A stretch of 64,000 bases of DNA from Kalmanozyma brasiliensis GHG001 (Eukaryota; Basidiomycota; Ustilaginomycetes; Ustilaginales). Shown here piece after piece: positions 18,480 through 28,685 of this stretch. The stretch spans positions 124,001 through 188,000 of the forward strand of contig NW_015961949.1 in assembly GCF_000497045.1 (NCBI RefSeq), read 5' to 3'. Under the pieces are notes generated by a model, which was given only the letters and a program-made list of their open reading frames with translations, did no database searches and was not told the DNA's origin. Position numbers and translations under genes: made by a program. How positions within the stretch are numbered: the first letter of the stretch is position 1; every line of letters starts with the position of its first letter.

Positions 18480-21400
18480 TTAAGCGAACTCGCTACCGAA
18501 AATAGCATTGACCTTGTTCGCCACCTGCCAAGCGGCCAGGGTGACCGCCATGCCTGCTGTCTGTCCACCTATACTCGCTATGCTCGCTAGCATCACTCTG
18601 GGCGTCCACACTTTGAACAGCATCAAATGGCGTCTGAACACCAAGCCGCTGAGCGCTGTTGTGCTGAGGAGCAGCACGCCGTTGTAGAGCGCCAGCGTGA
18701 GCAGGGCAGCGAGGATCTTGCGTGGGAGGGTCATGCGTGTCCCTGACCCACGTGGCAGCGGGGAGGTGTTCCATAGCAGTGCGAGGACCGTGAAGAGCGG
18801 TGGGAGGACAGTTAGGTGGCCGAACGAGTTGAGTGCTACCAACAGCGGCGATAGTGGATAGGCAAGTGTTGGGGATGTGAGGAAGGCCAGTCGCCACTGG
18901 ATGGAGGGGAAGGTCGCTTGGTGACCCGTGCCGAAGAAGCAGAGGTATCCGAGGAGGGCGAACGTTGCGATCTCGGCAGAGGAGAGGTGGATGCGGGTCG
19001 AGATGCTCGCTGTTGTCGTTGAGGGCTGTGCACCTTGATCCGGGATGGAAGTGGTTGAGGTTGCAGAGGCGAGCGCGAGTCGTTGTCGATGAAGAACGAG
19101 AACATCCCTCTCCGCATCCCCCAATTCAACCGTCAGCATCCCACACAACCACACACAACCCAAGGCCAACTGCCCACTCGGCTGGGTGACCACCCACAGC
19201 ACCCCCACCACCAACCCTACGAGCAGCACAAAACTGCTCCCAAAACTGTTGGCGTATCCCAAAATTCTCACTTTCTCCTTCTCCTCCTCTTGGGTCGCAG
19301 GCTCGCGTCGAATGTCCAAACACAACGGGGCGAAGATCCAAAACGCCATCGCCACCCCAGCTAGCACGACCAGATCTACAACAGCCACCCACCCCTTGAC
19401 CCACTCCAGCGTCGCTCCCCATCCACTGCGCTCTACGGCAGGAAGCACGCTCGCCCAATCCAACGCCCAATACCCCGCGCCGCTCATCAGCGTCGGCCTT
19501 ACCACCCAGTCGAAAAACGCGGGTGCAATGCCAACGAAGCTCTTGCTCCCGCGCAAGAAGCGCGCGATGAAACTGGGTAAGAGGTAGGCGAGGATGTAAG
19601 CGAGTGCGATGGTGTACGGGCTGTTGAGCGCCGATGCTGCGTTGGACGGAGAGGAGGCGAAGAACGTGCTGGTGCAGTGGGGGGCTTGCTCCTCGCGACA
19701 CACCCGGGGGTACGCTGCGACCCGTGTCAGGCCAAGGGCGAGGAGGGTGTGCATCAGAGCGCGCGTCTTGGTGTGCGCGTTCGGCGAGGCGCCAAGCAGC
19801 AGCAGGCCCCGAATGAGCAGGAGAGTGGTGAGCGAGAGAAGCACGAACCGGTCTTCAAAGACGAGGAACGAGTTAGAGGCGAAGATGGCCGAGTGAATCA
19901 GGAGGATGAGCCAGCCGGAGGAGGCGAGGAGTTTGGTGGTAGCCGGTGTCGTGCTGGCTTCGTCATCATCCTTTCGGTGGGAGATGCTGCGGGGGAAGTG
20001 CTGGATGAGCAGGCATAGTTGGGATGCGATGGATGCGCCGGCAAGCACGCTGTCGAGCAGTGTGAGCGGCTTCAGGAGTGTGGCCACGGCGAGGGGGAGT
20101 GGTAGCAGGGTTGCAAAGTGTAGGACTGCTCCTACCACGGAGCCAGTGAGCATCGGGCGGGAGATGGATCGCTTGACCACCGTGTAGAGCTCTTCTGTCG
20201 TCTGACTCGGCCTCACCTGCTCGACCTTGCTGTTGTCACCAGCAGCGTCGGTATCAGTATTGGGCAGCGCTGCAACCAAGCCGTTCAGCGCACCATCCCT
20301 GATGACCCACGCCGTCGTCAACGCCAACACCAGCACCACCAGTCCCACGGCAATCCTCACCATATCAAATTGCGCCCACACCTCCCTCGCCCTCACCAGA
20401 CTGACCCGGTTGAACCGGTGGTACGCCTGCGCCGCCTTCCTCCACGCCGCCTCGATCGTCACCTGATTCTTCGCACTCGGCGTCTTGGCCAGCAGCTGCG
20501 CCAGCTCCGCATCCGCCCGCACAGCGTCCAGCCAGAGCGCGTCGAACTCCGGCTTGAACGCCGCCAGATCTGGTGACTTTTGCGAGTACGCCGTGAGATA
20601 CGAGCGCATCTGCGTCGCTGTGATGCGCAGAGCGAGGAGTCGCGTGTCTGGGTGAGGGAAGAGGTCTGGGATGATGCTGCCGAGGTTGTTGTAGGGGATG
20701 GGGAGACCGAGGAGGATCGAGATGGTGGGTACGAGGTCGATCTGCGGTACGCTCCTGTGCCCTTGACTGGGGTATGGAGGGGAAGGAAGCGGACTGAACG
20801 GAATCCTGCTTGGCAAGATCGCTTCGACCTCCGGAGTGGAGATGTACTCTGCAGGGTCGAGGCGGTCTTCCACTCGACGACCAACGGACCCGAACCCGCC
20901 CTTGGAGTACATCCACAGCCCAGCTCCGATTTCGAGCTCAGCATCACCTCCGTGATCACCCCTCTCGTCCATCCCGTGATCGCCCATCACCACCACGAGC
21001 GTCTCCTCGTCCACTGCATCCGTGATGTTCTTCAACAGCAGCTGCATCTCCTCCAGCTTGACCTTCATCTTTGAATGGCTGGCGCCGAAGCGATGTCCCA
21101 CATGATCCACTCCCAGCGTGTGCCCGACGAGCAGCCGCCAGGAATCGTGCACGCCTACCTGGCGATCCGGGTGATTTTGCTGCAGGAAGAGGAGGAGCTT
21201 CGACTCGACGCCCCGATCGACCGTGTCGAGGTCTTCCACGTTGAATGAGTCGTACGTCCACGTGGTCTCTGCGTCGAAGAGGTTGGGGAAGACAGTGCTC
21301 CACGTATCGTCGCCTGCGAAGACCAGTCCTGCTCTGTCTTGCGTACTGCTGGACGTGAGGATGGAGCGCTTGAATTGGGCGATCCAGTTGTCCTCGTTGA

Positions 21401-22247
21401 CTTGGCCGATGCCCGTGCCGGCCGAGCCAAAGTTGGCGCCTGCCTCGATGAAGGTGGGCAGCGTCCCCGTGGTGAGACCCTTGAGTCGTTGCAGAGTCGT
21501 CGTAGGTGGATCAGCTGCAAAGTGAGCGAGGAAGGAGCTGGGACCTTTCTGTGTTGCGTATGCCGGGCTGCCATGCTTCGCAGTCAGCTCTGCGGGAAGC
21601 GAGAGGATGTTGTGGTAGTACGGATTCGGTGTCCATCCTGTGCTGTCTTCCTCAGTCGTCGGCGGAAGAGGAGCAACGAAGTCGTACCGCAGCGCATCTA
21701 TGATCAGCACCACGGCCTTCTTATGTGTCGGTGCCAACCTGCACTCGCCCTTGCCCACCCTCGGATCCAACACCGTCTCCGCCCAGTTCAACAGGCTCGC
21801 ATCGTCAAAGCTCTCCGGCGGACCAGGCAGTGTCCAATGCCTCTCTACCGTCTCTGCGCACTCGTTGATCCCGGATAGCTCGTGCCGTGTCAACAAGAAC
21901 CCCTTGATGAACAGCCACAGTCCTACCGAGGTGTACACCAGGACGAGACCGAGCAGGGCCAGCACGCTGAGGAAGGCTTTGTTCGGCGATGCTGCCTTCT
22001 GCGGTACGCGGTCAGGGTGTCTTGCGGCATAGGAGGAATGTGAAGAGTGCGACTCATGAGAGCCATGCGAGTCGTGCGAATCATGAGAGGAATGCGAGGC
22101 TCGACGTTGACGGCGCCGGAGAGAGTCGCCGAACGCTGGATGCTGTGGGGTGGTCGGTGCTGGTGCTGGTGCTGGTGCTGGCTGGTCGCCGCGCCGAAGG
22201 TCGGCAAGCGAGGGCGGCGGATTGAGCGCCGACGAAGAAGGCGCCAT
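18480..22247 (-). CDS. GPI13: GPI ethanolamine phosphate transferase 3 (Gpi13 / PIG-O)
   Basis: Taken from the ATG at 22247 the product is 1255 residues. It has one N-terminal TM helix (LSVLALLGLVLVYTSVGLWLF) running into FIKGFLLTRHEL, which is characteristic of PIG-O. The lumenal phosphodiesterase/alkaline-phosphatase-like domain follows: VVLIIDALRYDF near residue 182 (metal-binding Asp) and VVMGDHGMDERGDHGG near residue 427 (metal-binding Asp/His). About a dozen TM helices fill the C-terminal half. The enzyme adds ethanolamine phosphate to the third mannose of the GPI precursor in the ER, the group later joined to protein. The N-terminus before the TM contains a Pro-Ala repeat and a Ser-His repeat. 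The frame is open further upstream to an ATG at 22598, but that extension places an extra TM before the signal-anchor and is taken as leader. Confidence 0.92.
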   Translation of the reverse strand: MAPSSSALNPPPSLADLRRGDQPAPAPAPAPTTPQHPAFGDSLRRRQRRASHSSHDSHDSHGSHESHSSHSSYAARHPDRVPQKAASPNKAFLSVLALLGLVLVYTSVGLWLFIKGFLLTRHELSGINECAETVERHWTLPGPPESFDDASLLNWAETVLDPRVGKGECRLAPTHKKAVVLIIDALRYDFVAPLPPTTEEDSTGWTPNPYYHNILSLPAELTAKHGSPAYATQKGPSSFLAHFAADPPTTTLQRLKGLTTGTLPTFIEAGANFGSAGTGIGQVNEDNWIAQFKRSILTSSSTQDRAGLVFAGDDTWSTVFPNLFDAETTWTYDSFNVEDLDTVDRGVESKLLLFLQQNHPDRQVGVHDSWRLLVGHTLGVDHVGHRFGASHSKMKVKLEEMQLLLKNITDAVDEETLVVVMGDHGMDERGDHGGDAELEIGAGLWMYSKGGFGSVGRRVEDRLDPAEYISTPEVEAILPSRIPFSPLPSPPYPSQGHRSVPQIDLVPTISILLGLPIPYNNLGSIIPDLFPHPDTRLLALRITATQMRSYLTAYSQKSPDLAAFKPEFDALWLDAVRADAELAQLLAKTPSAKNQVTIEAAWRKAAQAYHRFNRVSLVRAREVWAQFDMVRIAVGLVVLVLALTTAWVIRDGALNGLVAALPNTDTDAAGDNSKVEQVRPSQTTEELYTVVKRSISRPMLTGSVVGAVLHFATLLPLPLAVATLLKPLTLLDSVLAGASIASQLCLLIQHFPRSISHRKDDDEASTTPATTKLLASSGWLILLIHSAIFASNSFLVFEDRFVLLSLTTLLLIRGLLLLGASPNAHTKTRALMHTLLALGLTRVAAYPRVCREEQAPHCTSTFFASSPSNAASALNSPYTIALAYILAYLLPSFIARFLRGSKSFVGIAPAFFDWVVRPTLMSGAGYWALDWASVLPAVERSGWGATLEWVKGWVAVVDLVVLAGVAMAFWIFAPLCLDIRREPATQEEEKEKVRILGYANSFGSSFVLLVGLVVGVLWVVTQPSGQLALGCVWLCGMLTVELGDAERDVLVLHRQRLALASATSTTSIPDQGAQPSTTTASISTRIHLSSAEIATFALLGYLCFFGTGHQATFPSIQWRLAFLTSPTLAYPLSPLLVALNSFGHLTVLPPLFTVLALLWNTSPLPRGSGTRMTLPRKILAALLTLALYNGVLLLSTTALSGLVFRRHLMLFKVWTPRVMLASIASIGGQTAGMAVTLAAWQVANKVNAIFGSEFA

Positions 22248-22714
22248 ATCTAGCCCTTGACTCTCTAGAAGTCTAAAGAGGAGGTCAGTGATGGACGATG
22301 GTGAGAGGGAAGAATCGAGTCGAGAAGAAGTCGAACTGCACAAAAAAGTCCGTGCTCGACAAGCGCGACTCCACATGGCAGACCTCCGCATGGCGAAGCG
22401 CTGACGTCGTGAGCTTCCAAAGTCCGCCGTCTCCTTGCTTTTCACACTCTGAGCTCTGCTCCCACCATGATGGCCCTCGGCACGATCGACCTTGCTACAC
22501 AAACGCCGACACACACACAGCGCAAGCACAGAACAGGCGATGATGGCAAAGACTACATTGTACACTATATACAAAGACGAGAGAGAACCTTCTCCCATCT
22601 GCCAACGAGTCCAGGAGTGATGAACGACCTAATGCGATGAACGAAGCCCTATTTACAATGATTGATGATATTTACAGCCTTGCTCGTCTGCAGAGCAAGG
22701 GGTATATGTTGCCT
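22248..22714. other. Intergenic region between GPI13 and PMC1
   Basis: This is the upstream region of GPI13 and 3' flank of PMC1, both on the minus strand. An open frame continuous with GPI13 covers part of it (to 22598) and was judged untranslated. Nothing else was recognised. Confidence 0.5.
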
Positions 22715-25700
22715 TTAGGCGCTACCCTGGAAGCGGCGCATGAGGGCGTCGTCGTTCTTGGTCTCGGGGTGGAAGGTGACCTTGCCCTCCTTGTAGAGCG
22801 TGGTCATGTCGACGGGGGGCTCGTAGGCTGCCTGGGGCGCCTGCTGCTGAGCGGACGGCTTGGCGCTGCTGTCCTCCTTGCCCTCCTTGCCCTCGGAGCG
22901 CCAGTTGCCGCCGATGCTGGCAACGACGAAACCAGGGACCATGGCGAGCACGCTCTGGTGGTGGAAGTTGGCCGACTTGAGCTGGCGCTCACGCGACTCG
23001 TAGATACGAGGGGTGGCCGCGATACGACCACCGCGGATGCTGCGGAACGAGTTGAGCTGCTCGCCCACCTGGCCGACGGCAGGGAGCCACTCGGAGAAGG
23101 TGCGGGCGCGGACGTTCTTGCCGTCCTCGGAACCGGTCTCGGAGACGGGAGGAGGGAGCGCGTTGGGGTCCTGCATCAGCTTGTACTTGATCAGGAAGTT
23201 CTCGAACGGCTGTGTGGGCAGCAGACGGATGAGAACGGCCAGCGGCCACGAGACGAAACCGACAACGATCGATACTCCCCAGTCGCGTCCAGTGAGACGG
23301 ATGACCGAGAAGGCAGCACCACCGATGAACATGATCAGAACCTGGAAGCCAATCTCGATGGCCAAGATGCCGAGGAACCAAGGGTTCTTGTGCAGATTGC
23401 TGAAGATGTTGAGCTTCCTGGTGAGCGAACGAGAGTTGACCTGGTTGAACAGCTGGCACCACACAAACGTGTTGAACACGATGGCCGAGAGCTCCGTGTC
23501 GCTGCGCTGCTGCTGGAAGGGAGTGCCAGTCTGCATGTTGAGGATCGATTTGCCGGCAAAGTTGAGCACCAGGATGACAGCCGTCTGGTAGATCGACTGG
23601 CCGATGATCATCTTCCACATGTCGGTCGAGATCAAAGCAGCGGTGCGACGGTCCGGTTTGCGGTCGAGCAGATCAGGGGTAGCAGGGTCGGTGGCGAGGG
23701 CAAGAGCAGCAAGCGTGTCCATGATGAGGTTGATCCAGAGCAGCTGAACAGCCTTGAGGGCGGAAGTACCCTCCTCGGAGGCGACGGCGGTAACGAAAGT
23801 GACGATGACGGCGGAGATGTTGACCGAAAGCTGGAACTGCAGGAACTTGCGCACAGCGTCGTTGACACAGCGACCCCACATGATGGCGCTGACGATGGAA
23901 GCAAAGTTGTCATCCATGAGAATGATGTCCGAAGCTTCCTTGGCGACCTCAGTACCAGCGATACCCATCGAGAAACCGACGTTGGCGGTCTTGAGCGCAG
24001 GACCGTCGTTGGTACCGTCACCAGTGACACCGACGACCTCACCGAGACTCTTGAGGGTCTCGACGAGAATTTTCTTGTCTTCGGGCGAGGAACGGGCGAG
24101 CACCTGGAGCCTGGGGACGACCTCCATCATGTCAGTGCGGCTGAGCTTGCGGAAGACGGGGCCCTCCATGACGATGCCGCCAGGAGTGTAGATGCCACAC
24201 TGAGTGGCGATCGACTTGGCAGTGAGCACGTTGTCACCAGTGCACATCTTGACCTGGACACCGGCGCGGGCGCACGCGGCGACGGCCTCAGTGACACCAG
24301 GTCGGAGAGGGTCCTCGATAGCAGCGATAGCAACCAGAGTGAGATCCTGAGCGAGCGAAGCGTACTCTACGTCTCCAGACTCGTCGATCTTAGCATCCTG
24401 GGGAGGGAACGACTCGAGGTCACGGTAGACAAGAGCGAGGGTCCTGAGCGTCTGGTTGGCGAATCCGGTGATGGTAGAGTTTACCTTCTCGAGCTTGGCA
24501 GCGTTGAGCTCCTCGATCTGGATGCTGTCTGAGGTGGTTTCAGTGACTTCGACGTGACGAGTGCAGAGACGGGTGAGCACTTCGGAGGCACCCTTGAGGT
24601 AGATACGGAAACCGCCCTCGGGACGCTTGACAACGACACCCATGGCCTTGCGTTCGGAGCTGAAAGGGATCATCTGGACGACCTCGGCACGCTCTCGCGA
24701 GGCGCGGTAGTCCTCCCAGTTGAGATCCTTGGCCATCTTGAGTAGAGCAGTCTCGGTCTTGGAACCAACAAAGCCGTTCTCCTTCTTCTTTTCCTCGGTG
24801 GCAGCAGCCTTCTTGGACTTGAAGAGACCGGAGAGACCGAACTTCTTGACCTTGGCAACAGGGTTGGCGACGGCAGCCTCGTCATCGTCCTCCGACTTGG
24901 CCTCCTCGAAGGCGGTCGAGTTGATGGCAATGCTGTCGTTGAAGAGCCTTTGGAGGGGAGCGCTGATGTTGGAGTTGAGGTCGTTCTGCTCTACGATACG
25001 AGTCTGGGTGGAGGAACCGGCGTCGTGCTCGGTCTCGACACGCTTGCGGTTGGCCTCGAGGCGATCGGCAAACTTGAAGTTGATACCGATGCTACCAGCG
25101 ACGACGCTCATCTCGTTCTGAGTAAGAGTACCGGTCTTGTCAGTGCAGACGACGCTGGCGTTGGCCATGGTCTCACAGGCGCCGAGCAGACGAACAAGCA
25201 AGTTCATCTTGGTCATGCGCTTGGTAGCAAAGGCAAGAGCGAGGGTGACGGCGAGAGGAAGACCTTCGGGCACGGCAACGACCACCACGGTGACGGCGAT
25301 AATGAGAATGTTGATAAAATCCTGGGCCTTGTCGTTGGAGGAGCGGTTCGGCTCCTGAGCGAGGTGGACGAAGAATCGGATCATGAGGGCAGTGAAGAGA
25401 ACGATACCGGCGGTGGAACCGAGCCAAGCGATGAGATCGGCGAGGCGGTTGAGCTTGGACTGAAGCGGGGTGTCCTCAGCGTCGCTGCGGAGCGAAAGCA
25501 TGAGTTTGCCGTTGAAACTGGTGGGACCGACAGCGATGACGACGTACTCGCCGACACCCTCGAGGACCTTGGAACCAGAGATGAGGAAGCAGTCGCGGTT
25601 CTTGGGCTTCTCGTTCTTGCGGCGGGCCTCTTCGAGATCGGTGATGCACTCGTCGTAAGTGACCTTGCGGATCATGTCGGACTCTCCGGTAGCACCAGAC

Positions 25701-26611
25701 TCGTCACACTTGACATTGTGGCCACGGAGGAAAATACCGTCACAGGGGACAATCTCACCAGGCTCGAGCTGGAGAATGTCACCAACGACAACATCGTAGA
25801 CAGACATGAGAGCGGGCTTTCCCTGACGGAGGACCTTGACGTCGCGCTGCTCCTTCTTGGCGTTGAGTTTCTTGAACTGGCGCTCCTTTTGGTAGTCGTT
25901 GACGGAACCGACGAGATCGACGATGATGATAGCGATGAGAATAGCGAGACCTTCGACCCAGTCGATGTGGATGGATTCACAGGTGGTCTCGATACCGTTG
26001 ACGACACAGGCGACCTCCTCGGGAGGCAGTGTGCTGGTGTAGATACCGAGAGCAAGCGAGACGACGGCAGCAACGCAGAGCAAGATGAGAATCTTGTCCT
26101 GGAGAGCGAGCCACATGAGGAGAAGAAGACTGTTGGACTTGCGTTCGGGGAGGACATTGTTTCCGTAGACGCGGACACGGTCCTCCTCGGAGGCATCGAC
26201 AAAGTTGGGGTCGCGGCTCTTGCCGGTGGTGGTGGGAGCGCTCTCGATGTCTTGAGTGGCTGCACCGCCGGCCTCGATGGTCTTGGTTCCGCCAAGGTCG
26301 AGGCCGCGGTGCTCGTCGGTGCCGAGCGAGGCGAGAACGCCCTTGACACCGCCCATGTCGCGAAGCTTCTCTACGCTCTTGGGGTCGAGGAGATCAGCGA
26401 GCTCAATGGGCCTGAGGGGGAAGGGGCGAGGGTCGACATTGCGCTGGCGCTCGATTTCAGCGGCGAGCGCCTTGGCCTGCGCCTCACGACGACCGGAACG
26501 GGTGACGCCCTTGAAGGACTGCTTGATGCCGCCGAGGAAGCCAGGCTTCTCGGTCTGAACGGGCTCCGAGGAAGCGACGGGCGAGTCGGTCTTTTCGATG
26601 CTGGCCGACAT
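22715..26611 (-). CDS. PMC1: P2B-type Ca2+-ATPase (vacuolar, Pmc1-like)
   Basis: The 1298-residue product has all P-type ATPase landmarks. There is a TGES-type actuator motif (SGATGESDMI), PEGLPLAV in TM4 for Ca2+ binding, the phosphorylation motif CTDKTGTLTQNEM with Asp491, a nucleotide-binding KGASEV, and the hinge TGDGTNDGPAL near residue 869 (Gly where many pumps have Ala, as in fungal Pmc1-type pumps). Ten TM helices fit the hydrophobicity. The N-terminus holds a long cytosolic region. The pump moves Ca2+ from cytosol into the vacuole, supporting calcium tolerance; in yeast its gene is induced by calcineurin/Crz1. The last residues form a Lys-rich tail rather than a clear calmodulin helix. 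The codon bias is strong, and this creates very long spurious ORFs on the opposite strand. Confidence 0.95.
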   Translation of the reverse strand: MSASIEKTDSPVASSEPVQTEKPGFLGGIKQSFKGVTRSGRREAQAKALAAEIERQRNVDPRPFPLRPIELADLLDPKSVEKLRDMGGVKGVLASLGTDEHRGLDLGGTKTIEAGGAATQDIESAPTTTGKSRDPNFVDASEEDRVRVYGNNVLPERKSNSLLLLMWLALQDKILILLCVAAVVSLALGIYTSTLPPEEVACVVNGIETTCESIHIDWVEGLAILIAIIIVDLVGSVNDYQKERQFKKLNAKKEQRDVKVLRQGKPALMSVYDVVVGDILQLEPGEIVPCDGIFLRGHNVKCDESGATGESDMIRKVTYDECITDLEEARRKNEKPKNRDCFLISGSKVLEGVGEYVVIAVGPTSFNGKLMLSLRSDAEDTPLQSKLNRLADLIAWLGSTAGIVLFTALMIRFFVHLAQEPNRSSNDKAQDFINILIIAVTVVVVAVPEGLPLAVTLALAFATKRMTKMNLLVRLLGACETMANASVVCTDKTGTLTQNEMSVVAGSIGINFKFADRLEANRKRVETEHDAGSSTQTRIVEQNDLNSNISAPLQRLFNDSIAINSTAFEEAKSEDDDEAAVANPVAKVKKFGLSGLFKSKKAAATEEKKKENGFVGSKTETALLKMAKDLNWEDYRASRERAEVVQMIPFSSERKAMGVVVKRPEGGFRIYLKGASEVLTRLCTRHVEVTETTSDSIQIEELNAAKLEKVNSTITGFANQTLRTLALVYRDLESFPPQDAKIDESGDVEYASLAQDLTLVAIAAIEDPLRPGVTEAVAACARAGVQVKMCTGDNVLTAKSIATQCGIYTPGGIVMEGPVFRKLSRTDMMEVVPRLQVLARSSPEDKKILVETLKSLGEVVGVTGDGTNDGPALKTANVGFSMGIAGTEVAKEASDIILMDDNFASIVSAIMWGRCVNDAVRKFLQFQLSVNISAVIVTFVTAVASEEGTSALKAVQLLWINLIMDTLAALALATDPATPDLLDRKPDRRTAALISTDMWKMIIGQSIYQTAVILVLNFAGKSILNMQTGTPFQQQRSDTELSAIVFNTFVWCQLFNQVNSRSLTRKLNIFSNLHKNPWFLGILAIEIGFQVLIMFIGGAAFSVIRLTGRDWGVSIVVGFVSWPLAVLIRLLPTQPFENFLIKYKLMQDPNALPPPVSETGSEDGKNVRARTFSEWLPAVGQVGEQLNSFRSIRGGRIAATPRIYESRERQLKSANFHHQSVLAMVPGFVVASIGGNWRSEGKEGKEDSSAKPSAQQQAPQAAYEPPVDMTTLYKEGKVTFHPETKNDDALMRRFQGSA

Positions 26612-28685
26612 TTTGACAGGAGGATGGGGTAGTTGTAGCTGGGAAGAGACGGTGCGGGGAGTCGAAGCTGTGTGCGTTGGGAGGGACGCGCTAAGCGAGA
26701 GCTTCAGTTGACCATGCCCTGTGGTTGAAATAGAGACGGAAATGGAAGTGTGCTTCCACGGTGACCAATGAAGGTAACAGTGGGAGGGGGGATGGTAGTT
26801 GAAGAGATTCCAAGGAGAAGAAGAAAGGATGGCGAAGACAGAAGCTAGTGATGACTATATACTGGGACCAGGCTTTTGGCGAGGCGCAGATGAAAAAAGT
26901 GGATGCGAACAAAGTGTTGGTTCTGCGGTTGATGTGGTGCCGGTCGCGCTGCTGGCTGGCAGAATGCGACGGCCCTGACTGCTGAGCAGGCACTCAGCAG
27001 CCGCGAAGAGGGCGAGAGGGAGTGAGTGAGACTATGCGCTCATGAAGGTGGCACTGGGGAGGAACGTGCAACGGGCGCGATCAGACGAGGCGAGGCGTTG
27101 AGAGAGAGAGGCGAGCGCACTTGCAGAATGCCAAGCCGTCAACGGACTTTGAAAATTAAAGGGCGGCAACACAGAGGCACAAGAGATGCAGTCCAAGAGG
27201 CGCGCAGCTGAGAAAGCAACACACACGCTCGCACAAACCAGTCGAGAGAGGAGGCTATGTGAACAAGCGAGGCACTTTCGCCAGCCAAGCTTGTCTTGCC
27301 TTGCCTTCACTTCGGCACATGGCCATCGAGATTTCGAAACCATGCTGCGAGCCAAGCTTGTGTGTGTGAGCTTCGGAGACCACTTGACCGAGCTGAAAGG
27401 CACAGATGATGGCATGGGCATGAATCGAAAGCGCTCTCTCTGCACAGCAATCAGGGCCCACAACTCGGCCTGCAGGCTGTGCTTTTTGGGCGTCACTGAG
27501 ACAGACCAGAAAATGGTACAGCAGAGCGAACTATCGGAAAAAGCAGCTTTGGAGGAATTTCCTAATTTTGGATTTTAGCATGATTCTCGATGCATATCGG
27601 ATGGATTTTTGCCAAGACTTGGCCCCGCCTTCTCCCTTGGCCTGAGCTTGAGCCCTGCAGCAACCAGCAGCCTTCTGGCTTTTGATGCCCGCTGTCCGAC
27701 CGCTTTCAGAGAGAGAGCTTCAAGGGCAGCTAGACTCTTATGCGGAGCTATTCTGCTGCTTGACAGCCCTCAACCCTTGTCGGACCCCTTGGCATCCACT
27801 CTATCCATCTTCCTTGCTATTGTCTGGCTTGCACCCTAGCTTGGCTCGGCGATCAGGCGAGCCCACGTGCGGTTGTCACTACAGTATGAGAACCTTTCTG
27901 CTAGTCGTGCTCTTTGCCCGCTGTCCGAGCAGCCTTAAGAAGATCACTTTTCGATCAATCATGGTGCTGGTTGAGCATACGACTCAAGGCTCTGACTTGC
28001 GGCTTTCTGGCTGACGAGTCTAGTGATGACGCTGCTCATCAACCAAGCTTCGCGTGGCTCGAGCTCTGATGCTGCTGTGCTGCGCCTGCGAGCTGACGAG
28101 AGAGACAGGCGCAAAGGAAAATGTTCGTTGGAAAGCTTCTCTCGAACAGAGGCTGTGCCCTTTTCTCCTCTTATTTTTTTTCTCCGTCCCTAAAAAGGCT
28201 TGGCAAAGAAAAGGGCTTTGCTTGGCATCTCACTCATGCCTTTCAGACTGCCGCCAGCTACCGTGTAGCCTCACCGCCGAACCCAATCAACATTCAAAGC
28301 CGGCGACACGTGCGCTCCAATGGGTTCAAGGCAAAGTCTTGGCTTTGATTCCTTTGCTCCGCACACTCCGCCCCGCACCGCAGGCATCCAATACCAGCCA
28401 TCACCGATCGGAGGGTCATGGCCAGGGGGCGATCCATGTCAAGGTACCGTTTCAAATGAGGCTGCTGCACCGGTCAAGTCACAGTCAGCGCGCAATCGAG
28501 AGAGGTTGCAAGTCGCCTTCATTCGTTTGTATTTGTGGGAGGAAGAGCTGCGAGAGCAGGACAAGATGCAATGACGATGCTAGACGCCTTGTTGACCGGT
28601 ACACTCGCCGATCCGTGGCCAATCCCGATGCAGCGCAGATCTCTCGTCGCTACGTGACGCCTACGCACACTGCTGGTCCATATCA
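26612..28685. other. 2.1-kb intergenic region upstream of PMC1
   Basis: It holds the PMC1 upstream region and the 3' flank of the next minus-strand gene. An A/T-containing 'ctatatact' lies about 245 bases before the PMC1 ATG and could act as a TATA element. Many small ORFs (for example plus strand 28054-28713) have no composition or motif suggesting real proteins. No tRNA B-box-like sequence was found. The region could carry an unannotated non-coding transcript, but nothing in it shows this. Confidence 0.5.
26881..26888 (+). promoter_or_regulatory. Possible Crz1/calcineurin-type response element
   Basis: The bases gaggcgca match the yeast calcineurin-dependent response consensus GNGGC(G/T)CA, about 270 bases upstream of the PMC1 start. 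Pmc1 genes are classical Crz1 targets in yeast. One exact match is expected by chance roughly once per few kilobases on two strands, so support is weak. Confidence 0.2.

Noticed and set aside
22040..22100. Tandem Ser-His coding repeat in GPI13 as a mobile or CRISPR-like repeat
   Set aside because: It is a degenerate in-frame low-complexity protein repeat with no spacing pattern.
22248..22598. N-terminal extension of GPI13 with a TM-like stretch
   Set aside because: PIG-O proteins have one signal-anchor TM, which is already present after the ATG at 22247.
22637..26632. Two very long plus-strand ORFs (631 and 560 codons) opposite PMC1
   Set aside because: They are antisense to a fully supported P-type ATPase. 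Strong third-position GC bias in PMC1 removes stop codons in the opposite frame, and the predicted products are Asp/Glu/Val-rich without motifs.
26612..28685. tRNA or other structured RNA in the longer intergenic regions
   Set aside because: No GTTCRA-type B-box with a plausible A-box was found on either strand here or in the other gaps; no rRNA-like stretch.
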